Positions 9,398 through 17,672 of a stretch of DNA of 53,486 nt are shown one piece after another. The DNA is from Pseudomonadota bacterium (GTDB lineage Bacteria; Pseudomonadota; Alphaproteobacteria; Acetobacterales; Acetobacteraceae), in contig JAJXXT010000011.1 of NCBI GenBank assembly GCA_021780935.1, forward strand, positions 1 to 53,486. Reading direction: 5' to 3'. How positions within the stretch are numbered: position 1 is the first letter of the stretch; each line of letters opens with the position of its first letter. The notes beneath the pieces were generated by a model, which saw only the letters and a program-made list of their open reading frames with translations, ran no database searches and was not told the DNA's origin. The translations under genes were made by a program, and so were the position numbers.

Positions 9398-10228
9398 CCG
9401 GCCGGCCGCTTCGGCACGCGGGCCGACCCAGCTCGCGTGCCACCCCGCTAGCGCCTCCCCGGTCAACGGGCGGGCAATGATGAAGCCCTGGCCCTCATCG
9501 ACCCCCAGCGCCTGCATGCGCTGCCAGGTCGCGTGATCCTCGATGCCCTCGGCCACCACGTGCATGCCGGCAATCCGCGCCGACGCCACCGCACGCTCGA
9601 GAAAACTCCGCGCACAGCCCTGCTCGCCGACGGCGGCGACGAGATCCTTGTCGAGCTTCATCGCGGAGAACGGCATGTCGAGCAGGTTTTCCGGCGCGCG
9701 CGCCTGTGGTCCCACATCGTCGATCGCCAGCCGATAGCCCAGCCCGCGTAGCCGCTCCACCGCCTCGCGCAGGGCCGGGACATCGTTCACCGGCCGGCTT
9801 TCCGTCAGCTCCAGGATCACCATGCAGGCCGGAATGCCGGCCGCCTTGCGCTCGCGCTCGATCCATCCGGCGGAACCGCGGCGCAGCATGGCATCGAGCG
9901 GCACGTTGATGGCCAGCGCCATGCCCAGGGACGCGAGGCCCAGTTCCTGCCATTCGCCAAAGCTGCGGCGCACTACCGCCTGGGTGAGGCGCCAGGACAG
10001 GCCCGCCGCCTCCATCCGCGGGACGAAATCCACGGGGCTGATCAGCCCGTCCTCCGGCGGTCCGAGGCGCGCCAAAACCTCCATCGCGACCGGCCTGCCA
10101 TCCGCGAGGCGCACCAGCGGCTGGTAGCGCACCAGAATATGCCCGGCAGCCAGCGCCGAACGCAGCCCCGTGAGGGTGATGCGGGAATTCGTCACGGCGA
10201 GCGCAAGCGATGCCATGGGACGCTTCAT
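9389..10228 (-). CDS. EAL-domain protein (c-di-GMP phosphodiesterase or degenerate receptor)
   Basis: A stand-alone EAL domain of 279 residues without a sensor or GGDEF part. The signature is EVL (Glu50); other metal/substrate residues are visible: Asn108, Glu140, Asp170-Asp171, Lys191, Glu227 (AEGIED) and the GQGFIIARPL block. Loop 6, normally DDFGTGYSS, reads DDVGPQARAPENL. Both Asp are kept but the GTGYSS part is lost, which weakens the case for activity. It converges on the kinase gene. Role: hydrolysis or sensing of cyclic di-GMP, undecided. Confidence 0.82.
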   Translation of the reverse strand: MKRPMASLALAVTNSRITLTGLRSALAAGHILVRYQPLVRLADGRPVAMEVLARLGPPEDGLISPVDFVPRMEAAGLSWRLTQAVVRRSFGEWQELGLASLGMALAINVPLDAMLRRGSAGWIERERKAAGIPACMVILELTESRPVNDVPALREAVERLRGLGYRLAIDDVGPQARAPENLLDMPFSAMKLDKDLVAAVGEQGCARSFLERAVASARIAGMHVVAEGIEDHATWQRMQALGVDEGQGFIIARPLTGEALAGWHASWVGPRAEAAGRLS

Positions 10229-10319
10229 GCAGGACTGGCCGTCATCCCTCCATCAACGTCACGTGATGATGCCGGCTGGCGAAGGAATTGGCGAGTGGGG
10301 AACGCCGATATGGTGCTCG

Positions 10320-11273
10320 CTATCGTGCGCCGGCCGCGGCCTTGCCCACCGGCTTGGTGCTGCGGCGCAGCCGGTTTTCTCCCAGAAACAGCAGGATCGG
10401 TGCGGCGATGAAGATCGAGGAGGAGGTCCCTACCACGATGCCGAACAGCATGGTCCAGGCAAAGGCGGAAAGCGTCGCGCCACCGAAAAAGGCGAGCGGC
10501 AGTGCGGCCAGAAACACCGTCATCGAGGTGCCGAGCGTGCGGTTCAGCGTCTCGTTGATCGAGAGGTCGATCAGCTCACGCAGCGGCATCGTCTTGTATT
10601 TGCGCAGGTTTTCGCGCATCCGGTCATAGACCACGACTTTGTCGTTGGTCGAGTAGCCGAGCACGGTAAGGATGGCTCCAACCATCACAAGGTCGAACGG
10701 CAGCCGGGTGATGGCGAGGAAACCGATGGTCTTGGTGACATCCAGGATCAGCGTGACAACGGCGCCGACGGCGAACTCCCACTCGAAGCGGAACCAGATA
10801 TAGACCAGGATCATCAGCATGCTGATGCCCAGCGCCAGCATGCCGTTGCGGAACAGCTGCGCCGAGACCGAAGCGCCGACCGCGTCGGTGCGCAGCACCT
10901 TGGTGCCCGGTGCCGCCTTTTGCAGTCCGGCATGCACCTTGGCGACGAGCGCGTCCGTCGCCGCCGCATCACGCTGGGATTCGAGGCGGATCAGCACGCC
11001 ATTGGCCTTGCCGAAGCGCTGCACGCCGGCATCCGGTACCCCGGCCTCGCGCAGCCCGGCGCGGATGGCGGTGAAATCCGCCGGGCCCGGCGTGCTCGCC
11101 TCCACCACCACGCCGCCGCGGAAATCGATGCCGAGATTGAGCCCGGGATAGAAGAACAGCGTCACCGAGGCGAGCGACAGGATGGCTGAGACGATCAGCC
11201 CCGCATAGCGCCCGCGCATGAAGCGGATGCGCGTGCCGTCGGGAACGATGCGGACGAGGGGGCGGTAGAACAT
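10320..11273 (-). CDS. secF: protein translocase subunit SecF
   Basis: A 317-residue SecF: N-terminal transmembrane helix (YAGLIVSAILSLASVTLFF), the LGIDFRGG motif that begins the periplasmic P1 domain, then five C-terminal helices with the conserved TVLGYSTNDKVVVYDRMREN and the SLNETLNRT-like block (SINETLNRTLGTS). With SecD it forms the membrane complex that uses the proton gradient to pull exported proteins out of SecYEG. The gene follows secD after 19 bp on the same strand. Confidence 0.97.
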   Translation of the reverse strand: MFYRPLVRIVPDGTRIRFMRGRYAGLIVSAILSLASVTLFFYPGLNLGIDFRGGVVVEASTPGPADFTAIRAGLREAGVPDAGVQRFGKANGVLIRLESQRDAAATDALVAKVHAGLQKAAPGTKVLRTDAVGASVSAQLFRNGMLALGISMLMILVYIWFRFEWEFAVGAVVTLILDVTKTIGFLAITRLPFDLVMVGAILTVLGYSTNDKVVVYDRMRENLRKYKTMPLRELIDLSINETLNRTLGTSMTVFLAALPLAFFGGATLSAFAWTMLFGIVVGTSSSIFIAAPILLFLGENRLRRSTKPVGKAAAGAR

Positions 11274-11292
11274 GGGGCGCGGACCTGTGTGG

Positions 11293-12873
11293 TCAGACCG
11301 GGAGGGCGGCGGGACGGCGTGCGATATACCAGCGCGACATCAGCAGGCGGGTCAGCATGGTCGCGGTGAACAGGCTGGTGGCGATGCCCACGGTGATGGT
11401 CACGGCGAAGCCGCGGATCGGGCCGGTGCCGAAGATGAACAGCATCACGTGCGCGAGAAACGCCGTGGCGTTGCTGTCAACGATGGTGGAATAGGCGCGC
11501 TTGCACCCCGCCTCCATCGCGTTCAGCGGCGTTCGCCCGGCGCGCACCTCTTCGCGGATGCGCTCGTTGATCAGGATGTTGGCATCCACCGCCATGCCCA
11601 GCGTGAGCAGGATGCCGGCCATGCCCGGCAGCGTCAGCGTCGCCTGCAGCACCGACAGGATACCCAGCATCAGGAACAGGTTGGCGACCAGGGCGACGTT
11701 CGCGAACCAGCCGAACAGCCCATAGAAAACGCCCATGAAACCGATGACGAGCACAAAGCCGACGGCGAGCGAGATGGCGCCGGCGCGGATCGCATCGGCG
11801 CCGAGCTGAGGCCCGATGCTGCGCTCCTCGACGATCTTGAGCGGTGCCGGCAGCGCGCCCGCGCGCAGCAGAACCGCGAGGTCGGTCGCCGACTGGGCGG
11901 TGAAATTGCCGCTGATCTGGCCGCTGCCGCCCAGGATCGGCTCGCGGATCACCGGCGCCTCGATCACCACATTGTCGAGTACGATCGCGAACGGATGGCC
12001 GACATAGCGCCGCGTGATGTCGGCGAAGCGGCGCGTGCCGATCGAGTCGAAGGTGAAGTTCACCACCCACTGCCCGGTGTTGGGGTCCTGTGCCGCGCGC
12101 GCGTCGGTGAGGTCCGAGCCATCGACCGCGACCGTCCGCCGCACCGCGATCTTGGCGCCGGGCTGGCCCTGAAGCGGCAGGAATTCGTCGCCGGGCGGTG
12201 GGGTCTTGCTGTTGGGGTTGGCCGCCTCGTCGGTGAGGTGGAAGGTCATCTTCGCGGTCTTGCCAAGCAGGCGCTTGATGCGCTGCGGGTCGCCGATGCC
12301 GGGCAGTTCCACCACGATTCGGTCGAGTCCCTGGCGGGTGATGGTGGGGTCGACGACGCCCGTCGCGTCGATGCGCCGGCGCACGATTTCGATCGATTGC
12401 TGCACCGCGGAGGTCGCCCGCTGGGTCAGTGCGGCCTTCGACAGCGTGATGACGATGGAACCATCAGGCGGGCGCGTGAAGATCAGGTCGCTGGTGCTGG
12501 TGAGGCCGGTGGTGACGTCCTGCGCCAGCGGCTGGAGGGCGGCAAACGCCTTGTTCTGAGTTCCCGGCTGTAGCCCGTTGACGATGAGGCGCTGCGTCGC
12601 CTGGTCCGGCGTCACGCGGTAGCGCGCGAGCCCGGCCTGGCGCAGCGACTGGCGTGCGCTCTGCGCCAGCGAGTTCAGCCGCTCGCGCGTCACCGCCGCC
12701 ATGTCCACCTGCATCAGCAGGTAGGACCCGCCCCGCAGGTCGAGCCCGAGATGGATGGTGCGCCAGGGCAGCCAGGCCGCCGGCGCGGGTATCGCGTTGG
12801 GCAACGCGAGCAGCAACCCGAGCCCACAGAGGCCGAGCACGATCGTGGTCTTGAGACGGGAGAAATAGAGCAT
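11293..12873 (-). CDS. secD: protein translocase subunit SecD
   Basis: A 526-residue SecD: N-terminal transmembrane helix, the HLGLDLRGGSYLLMQVD motif, a large periplasmic domain containing VELPGI and DPQRIK, and a C-terminal six-helix RND-like domain with GMAVDANILINERIREE. It works with SecF (next gene) in protein export. The common neighbour yajC is not present here; the region upstream is instead a short divergent promoter region shared with an oxidoreductase gene. Confidence 0.97.
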   Translation of the reverse strand: MLYFSRLKTTIVLGLCGLGLLLALPNAIPAPAAWLPWRTIHLGLDLRGGSYLLMQVDMAAVTRERLNSLAQSARQSLRQAGLARYRVTPDQATQRLIVNGLQPGTQNKAFAALQPLAQDVTTGLTSTSDLIFTRPPDGSIVITLSKAALTQRATSAVQQSIEIVRRRIDATGVVDPTITRQGLDRIVVELPGIGDPQRIKRLLGKTAKMTFHLTDEAANPNSKTPPPGDEFLPLQGQPGAKIAVRRTVAVDGSDLTDARAAQDPNTGQWVVNFTFDSIGTRRFADITRRYVGHPFAIVLDNVVIEAPVIREPILGGSGQISGNFTAQSATDLAVLLRAGALPAPLKIVEERSIGPQLGADAIRAGAISLAVGFVLVIGFMGVFYGLFGWFANVALVANLFLMLGILSVLQATLTLPGMAGILLTLGMAVDANILINERIREEVRAGRTPLNAMEAGCKRAYSTIVDSNATAFLAHVMLFIFGTGPIRGFAVTITVGIATSLFTATMLTRLLMSRWYIARRPAALPV

Positions 12874-12980
12874 CGGGGAATTTCAGATACTTGAGGGCGA
12901 GAGCCGCCGTGGAGCGAGGGAAATTGGCGCGCGGTCATTGACCACACCCCCCGGTTTCGCGCAACGGGTCGGCACGGTTG

Positions 12981-13991
12981 ATGGGGCATTGGGTGACCAT
13001 GGCGAAAGCGGTGATCGGCGGCGGAATCCGGATCGGGCTGTTCGGCGCCGGGCATTTCGGCCGGTTCCACGCGCAGAAGGTGCTGGCCAATCCGCGCGCG
13101 GCCCTGGTCGGCCTGCACGATCCGGACCCGTCGCGGGCGGCGGCCCTGGCCAGGGAATGCCGCACCGAGGCGATGGCGCCCGAAGCCCTGCTCGCCGCCT
13201 GTGACGCGGTGATCGTCGCGGCCCCGGCCGAGGCGCATGACGGGTTGGCGCTGGCGGCCCTCGAAGCGGGGCGGCATGTTCTGGTGGAAAAGCCGATCGC
13301 CGAGACGCTCGACCAGGCGGACCGGCTGGCGGCCGCGGCCTCGTCGCGCGGGCTGGTGCTGCAGGTCGGCCACTTGCTGCGCTACTCTGCCGAGCATCGC
13401 GCGATCAGCGAGCGGATGCGCCGGCCGCTCTACATCGATTGCGTCCGGATCGCGCCGTTCAAGCCGCGCGGCACGGACGTCAGCGTGATCCTAGACCTGA
13501 TGATCCACGACCTCGATCTGGTGCTGGCGCTGGTCGATGCGCCGATCACCGGCGTTGATGCGGTCGGCGCGCCGGTCGCCAGCACGCACGAGGACATCGC
13601 CAACGCCCGTGTCCATTTCGCCAATGGCTGTGTCGCGACCATCACCGCGAGCCGCATCAGTCTCAAGACCGAGCGCAAGATGCGGCTGTTCTCCCGCGAG
13701 GGCTACATGTCCGTCGATTTCGGCGCGCGCAAGCTGATGATGATCGGGCGCGAGCGCGGCATCCCGATCCCCGGCACCGGCGGCGGGCGGATCGAGGAGA
13801 CGAGTTGGAAGGACCACGACGCGATGGCCGCCGAGCACGCCGCTTTCACGGCCTCGGTGCTCGACGGCGCGCCGGTGCTGGTCGATGCCGCGGCCGGCCG
13901 GCGGGCGCTGGCGGCGGCGATCGCGGTCACCGAGAGCATGGCCGCGAACCGCGCCGTGGCCGCCGCCGCGGGGCTGCTCGACACGCCGTGA
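12981..13991 (+). CDS. Gfo/Idh/MocA family oxidoreductase
   Basis: A roughly 336-residue NAD(P)-dependent dehydrogenase. The Rossmann motif GLFGAGHFGRFH is at the N-terminus, followed by the diagnostic EKP motif (LVEKPIAETLDQA) and a C-terminal domain with MIHDLDLVLALV (the conserved His/Asp region). Enzymes of this family act on sugars, inositols or related compounds; the substrate is unknown. ATG at 12981 or 12999 could be used; neither has a strong ribosome site. Divergent from secD. Confidence 0.85.
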   Translation: MGHWVTMAKAVIGGGIRIGLFGAGHFGRFHAQKVLANPRAALVGLHDPDPSRAAALARECRTEAMAPEALLAACDAVIVAAPAEAHDGLALAALEAGRHVLVEKPIAETLDQADRLAAAASSRGLVLQVGHLLRYSAEHRAISERMRRPLYIDCVRIAPFKPRGTDVSVILDLMIHDLDLVLALVDAPITGVDAVGAPVASTHEDIANARVHFANGCVATITASRISLKTERKMRLFSREGYMSVDFGARKLMMIGRERGIPIPGTGGGRIEETSWKDHDAMAAEHAAFTASVLDGAPVLVDAAAGRRALAAAIAVTESMAANRAVAAAAGLLDTP

Positions 13992-14007
13992 GGTCGGGCA
14001 CCGGCGA

Positions 14008-14634
14008 TCAGGGCACGCGCTTGATGATGTGGCCGTCGAACTGGATTGCGTTCCGGCCCATCAGCGTCAGCTGATACTGCGCCGGGCGCAGCGGTACCGC
14101 CTGGCACGCGCCGTTCGCGCCGCATATTTGCGGCGGATAGGCATGCTGCGGCTGCAATTGCATCTGCACCGTGGACCCTTGAAGCGGCTGGACGGCCCAG
14201 TGCCCGGTAAAGACCACGTTGATGGCCTGGCCGCTGCGCGGGATGTAGCGGTCGAGCTCCGCGAAGCTGCCATCGGGCCTGAACTGGAAGTCCGTGATCT
14301 CCGTGCCTTGGGGAGCGGGAACGATGCTGCGCCAGTGGCCGCCGACGAAGAATTGCTGGAGCGACATCGGTTGAGCCGTCGCGGGTGGCGGAGCGATGGC
14401 GCCGGCCTGCGGAGGTACGGGCGGCTGTGTCGGCTGGTACGGCGGCGTCGCCGGCGCGGTGGCGGGCGGGAAGGGGCTTTGAGGTGCTGCGGGTGTTGTC
14501 GCCGGCGGGAACGGATTTTGCGGAGCTGCGGGCGCCGCCGGTGGGAACGGGTTCTGCTGTGCGTGGGCGATGCCGGGTGAGGCTGCCGCGAGGATCAGAG
14601 CGGCCAGGAGCCGCGCGCCATGCTTCCGAGCCAC
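14008..14634 (-). CDS. exported proline-rich protein, function unknown
   Basis: About 208 residues from a GTG at 14634, chosen because it directly begins a good signal peptide (ARKHGARLLAALILAAASPGIAHAQ) and GGAAAG-like purines precede it; an in-frame ATG at 14733 would add 33 residues in front of the signal. The mature N-terminus is low-complexity with three PQ(N/S)PFPPA units, then a compact domain (MSLQQFFVGGHWRSIVPA to the end) with ICGANGACQ, which could form one disulfide. I do not recognise the domain. It lies 137 bp downstream of another exported unknown protein and may be co-transcribed with it. Confidence 0.65.
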   Translation of the reverse strand: MARKHGARLLAALILAAASPGIAHAQQNPFPPAAPAAPQNPFPPATTPAAPQSPFPPATAPATPPYQPTQPPVPPQAGAIAPPPATAQPMSLQQFFVGGHWRSIVPAPQGTEITDFQFRPDGSFAELDRYIPRSGQAINVVFTGHWAVQPLQGSTVQMQLQPQHAYPPQICGANGACQAVPLRPAQYQLTLMGRNAIQFDGHIIKRVP

Positions 14635-14770
14635 GCCATTGGCTTTCCGCCGTGTACGAGACGATCCCTGTGGGGATGGGCGGTCTTCGGACACGCGACG
14701 ACGATCCTCTTCGGTGGTTGTGATGGGCGGCATCAGGGCGTCCGCCACCGGGATAACAGCGATCCGGGCA

Positions 14771-16213
14771 TCAGTAATCCGTGCCTTTGATGTACTGGCT
14801 GAGCGGTACGATTCGGAAATGACCGGGATCCTGCCGCGCCAGCGCGCCGGCCACCGAGGCGGGTGCCTCATAGTGTTTTCCGGTGGCGGGGTCGGCCACC
14901 ACCGTGGTGCCCTGGATGGTACGGATAAACCCGCGCGCCGCGGCGTGGGAGGCGTCCTGCTGGTGCAGGATACCGGCCTCCGTGCGCTGGAAGTTCTGAT
15001 TGTAGGTCTGCTGGTTGGCTCGCAGATTGGCCTCGAACGCGCGCTGGTTCGCCTGGATCGCGGCCTGGTTCGCTTGGAATTGCCGGGCGTTGGCCTGCGC
15101 CTGGGCATCCGCCTCCCGTTGGATGACCTTCATGTTCAGCTTGAGCGACTTGGTGATGGCAAGAAACGTCGGCACCAGGCCCTTGAACCGATCGGCCGGA
15201 GCCTCGAAGCCCCGGCCGACGTTCATCTGCCACACCCCGTCCTGCAGTGGCGGTGAAATATTGACGTTACCGAAGAAGTGATAGGTCTCGCCCCTGGGAC
15301 CACGAAAGAGAAAATTCACTGTCCAGGTCGTCGCCGTGAACACATGCCCGATCTGCTTCTCCGAGATGACCTTGAGGACAACGAAATCACCCCGCGAAAG
15401 ATGCGCGGGGTTGGCGCGGGCGACGGCTGCGAGCAGCGCTACCAGCGAGCGCGCCGGGTCGGGGTCGTAGGGGACGATCAGCGGCGGCCGCGCGCCCGGC
15501 GGGTGAAAGCGGAGCTGGATCTTCGCGATGAAACTGCCGGGCTGATCCGCCACAAGAATGGGAACGCCGAACATGGCATAGACCCATGGGACGTTCGCCG
15601 GGCCGGCGGTAAAGGTGCCTTCCTGCCCCCCTCTCAAACTCCAGTTCGCGGGGAGGCCGACGCTGCCCGAGCCATCGGCAAAATCATGTCGGGTGAGTGG
15701 CGGCACACCGGCTCCGGCCGCTGCCGATTGGGTCGCTGGAGCCTGACCGGTCGGGGTCTGGCCGGTTGGGGTCTGGCCGGTTGGGGCGGGAGGCGTGGGG
15801 CGCAGGCTCTCGGCCTTCCGCAGCAGGACCGGCATGGTCTGGTGGAAATGTCCCGCCGTGTCGAAGACCAGCGCACCGAACGGCGCGGCACCCTGACCGG
15901 CAATGGCCATCACCGCACCGGAGACCGGACCCTGTCCGCCCGCGGATGTGAAATAGGCCAGCGCGGAGGCCCCGTCCGGCGATTTTTCCAGCCGGGTCAC
16001 CTGCGGCTTGGCCCCGAAATAGGTGTGCGTGCGCCGGAGCATGTCGATCAGCGCGGATTGGGTGGTGGTGTCGGCCGCCGGCAACGTGCCAGCGATGACA
16101 TGGCCGCCGCCCGGATTGTCGAAGGTGGTGAAACTCTGGGCCCGCGCCGCGCCGACGGCGCCAAGGGTTGCCAGGGTGACCAAGGCGAAAACGCGCGCGA
16201 TCACTGTCATCAT
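14771..16213 (-). CDS. exported protein with coiled-coil segment, function unknown
   Basis: About 480 residues. The start at 16213/16210 (two adjacent ATGs) is preceded by GGGAG and gives a clean signal peptide ending GAARA. An N-terminal domain (residues about 25-140) is followed by a Pro/Thr/Gln repeat linker, a second globular domain (SGSVGLPANWSLRGGQEG onward) and, at about 360-410, a Gln/Ala/Asn-rich heptad-like stretch predicted to be a coiled coil. The C-terminal part contains GTTVVADPATGKHYEAP. No catalytic motif or named family is recognised. It is probably periplasmic or surface-located. Confidence 0.7.
   Translation of the reverse strand: MMTVIARVFALVTLATLGAVGAARAQSFTTFDNPGGGHVIAGTLPAADTTTQSALIDMLRRTHTYFGAKPQVTRLEKSPDGASALAYFTSAGGQGPVSGAVMAIAGQGAAPFGALVFDTAGHFHQTMPVLLRKAESLRPTPPAPTGQTPTGQTPTGQAPATQSAAAGAGVPPLTRHDFADGSGSVGLPANWSLRGGQEGTFTAGPANVPWVYAMFGVPILVADQPGSFIAKIQLRFHPPGARPPLIVPYDPDPARSLVALLAAVARANPAHLSRGDFVVLKVISEKQIGHVFTATTWTVNFLFRGPRGETYHFFGNVNISPPLQDGVWQMNVGRGFEAPADRFKGLVPTFLAITKSLKLNMKVIQREADAQAQANARQFQANQAAIQANQRAFEANLRANQQTYNQNFQRTEAGILHQQDASHAAARGFIRTIQGTTVVADPATGKHYEAPASVAGALARQDPGHFRIVPLSQYIKGTDY
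15749..15793. repeat. 15-bp in-gene tandem repeat (three copies)
   Basis: Three units of GGTTGGGGTCTGGCC type, encoding a PTGQT pentapeptide repeat in the linker of the exported coiled-coil protein. The unit length is a multiple of three, so copy-number change would keep the frame. Confidence 0.8.
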
Positions 16214-16339
16214 TGGCTCCCGGACCGGCGCGGGGACCGCGCCGGGCACGAAAACCTATTTCGTCCAATGACGGATACGAAATAACAACTTCGTGTCAGG
16301 TGCCGTCGGGGGCGCCGCCGCTCGGCCTCAATGTCCGAG

Positions 16340-16367
16340 CCCTAATTCCCGAACCCTAATTCCCGAA
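16340..16367. repeat. 14-bp exact tandem duplication over a stop codon
   Basis: CCCTAATTCCCGAA occurs twice back to back. The distal copy carries the last codons (Phe-Gly-Asn) and TAG of the lipid A deacylase gene; the other copy lies just outside it. It therefore duplicates the gene's 3' end without changing the protein. Confidence 0.85.
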
Positions 16368-16892
16368 AAGGGCGCCGATCGGCACCTGGAGGCTGACCAG
16401 CAGCGCCTCGGTGCCCGGGTTGCGGCGGACGATATTGGCGTTCGACGTGTGGCTGAAGATCAGCCCCAGCCGCAGCCCGTTGGCGAACTGCCAGCCGCCC
16501 TCCGCCGTCGTGCGAAACTCCAGCGTGCTGCCGAGGTCCTTGCCCTGGCCCTTGTCATAGGCGCCCACCGCGACGGTCGGCGAGATGAACCAATGCCCCC
16601 AATGCGCGTCCAGCTCCAGCCCGGCGCCGCCCCAGAACGAGCCCTTGCTGGTGGTCTCGACGCCGACGAACGGCTGCAGGGTGAAAAACTGTTGCAGAAA
16701 CGGCAGCAGCGACAGGCCACTGCGCAGATCGGCCCGGAAATCCGTCGCCGGCACATCCTGGGACAGGAAATCCGTCTGACCCACTGCGATGTCGAGGCGG
16801 GTTGCCGCCTGCGCCCGTGCCGGGGCTGGTGCGAGGGCGACGGCCACGGCCAGCGCCGCGGCGGCTGCGGGGATCAGGGCAGGCTTGCGCAA
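16356..16892 (-). CDS. pagL: PagL-like lipid A 3-O-deacylase (acyloxyacyl hydrolase)
   Basis: About 178 residues starting at TTG 16892, chosen because GGGAGAG lies 5 bases upstream and the translated N-terminus is then a typical signal peptide (LIPAAAAALAVAVALAPAPARAQ). The mature protein shows alternating hydrophobic beta-strands of an outer-membrane barrel, and the PagL active-site block FSHTSNANIVRRNPGTE: His and Ser of the catalytic triad, then Glu. The family removes the 3-O acyl chain of lipid A in the outer membrane. lpxB, an enzyme of lipid A synthesis, is encoded two genes away on the same strand. Confidence 0.82.
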   Translation of the reverse strand: MRKPALIPAAAAALAVAVALAPAPARAQAATRLDIAVGQTDFLSQDVPATDFRADLRSGLSLLPFLQQFFTLQPFVGVETTSKGSFWGGAGLELDAHWGHWFISPTVAVGAYDKGQGKDLGSTLEFRTTAEGGWQFANGLRLGLIFSHTSNANIVRRNPGTEALLVSLQVPIGALFGN

Positions 16893-16963
16893 CGATACTC
16901 TCCCACGCTTGCCGCGCGGGAGGGCGCGGCCGAAGCCACCACAAGATGACGCGGCGTGGCCTG

Positions 16964-17599
16964 TCAACCGGGCGCGCCGTCGAGCCCGGCATGGGCACGG
17001 AACTCCGCCGTGGAGTTGACCCGGGGGAAGGGCGTCGCCGGCACCGGCACGCCGAGGAACGCACAGAGCGGCGCCCAGCCCTGCTCGGCGTAGAAGATCA
17101 GCCGCCGCGTCGCCGGCACGGAAGCGCGAACCGCCTCATTGTTGCGGCGATAGGCAGCGAGCGCGTGCTCACGGTCGAGCGCGCCGGGGCCGAAACTCCT
17201 GGGCACGATGAGGTCCTGCGCCATCTCCAGCACGGCACGGCGATGCGGATCGGGGATGCCGGCGCGCCCCGGCATCATCGCGCCGATCGTGGCCTGAAAG
17301 CTCCGCCACCAATCCTCCTCCGGCCGCTCCGTGTGGATCACCTTCGCCTCGGGGAACGCCGCGGCGAGGTCTGGCCACAGCGCCGCACCGGGCCAGTCCA
17401 CCTGGCTGCGGTAGCCGGGGAACATCGCCGCCCAGTCCGGCGCCGCGCCGCGCGCCGTCGCCTGCCACGCGGGCAGCATGGCGGGGTTGGCGAACATCTC
17501 GTCCATGTGGTGGCAGGGGCCGAAGCCGAGCTCGATCAGCGCCAGCTTCAGCGATTGCGTGCCGGTGCGGCCAAAGCCAGAGCCGATGATCCTGAGCAT
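16964..17599 (-). CDS. sulfotransferase family protein
   Basis: A 211-residue protein resembling the short sulfotransferase-like family. The N-terminal GSGFGRTGTQSLKLAL corresponds to the 5'-phosphosulfate-binding loop that recognises PAPS; the later KVIHTERPEEDWWRS fits the 3'-phosphate-binding Arg/Ser region. It would transfer sulfate to an alcohol or amine of unknown nature. It lies between the lipid A deacylase and lpxB, so an envelope glycolipid is a possible acceptor, but that is inference from position only. Confidence 0.75.
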   Translation of the reverse strand: MLRIIGSGFGRTGTQSLKLALIELGFGPCHHMDEMFANPAMLPAWQATARGAAPDWAAMFPGYRSQVDWPGAALWPDLAAAFPEAKVIHTERPEEDWWRSFQATIGAMMPGRAGIPDPHRRAVLEMAQDLIVPRSFGPGALDREHALAAYRRNNEAVRASVPATRRLIFYAEQGWAPLCAFLGVPVPATPFPRVNSTAEFRAHAGLDGAPG

Positions 17600-17672
17600 T
17601 GCCCCCCATTTCCGCGCCCGGTCTCCGCGACATCCCGCTTCGGGCCTTCGTTTCGCGACAGGCTAGATTGTT

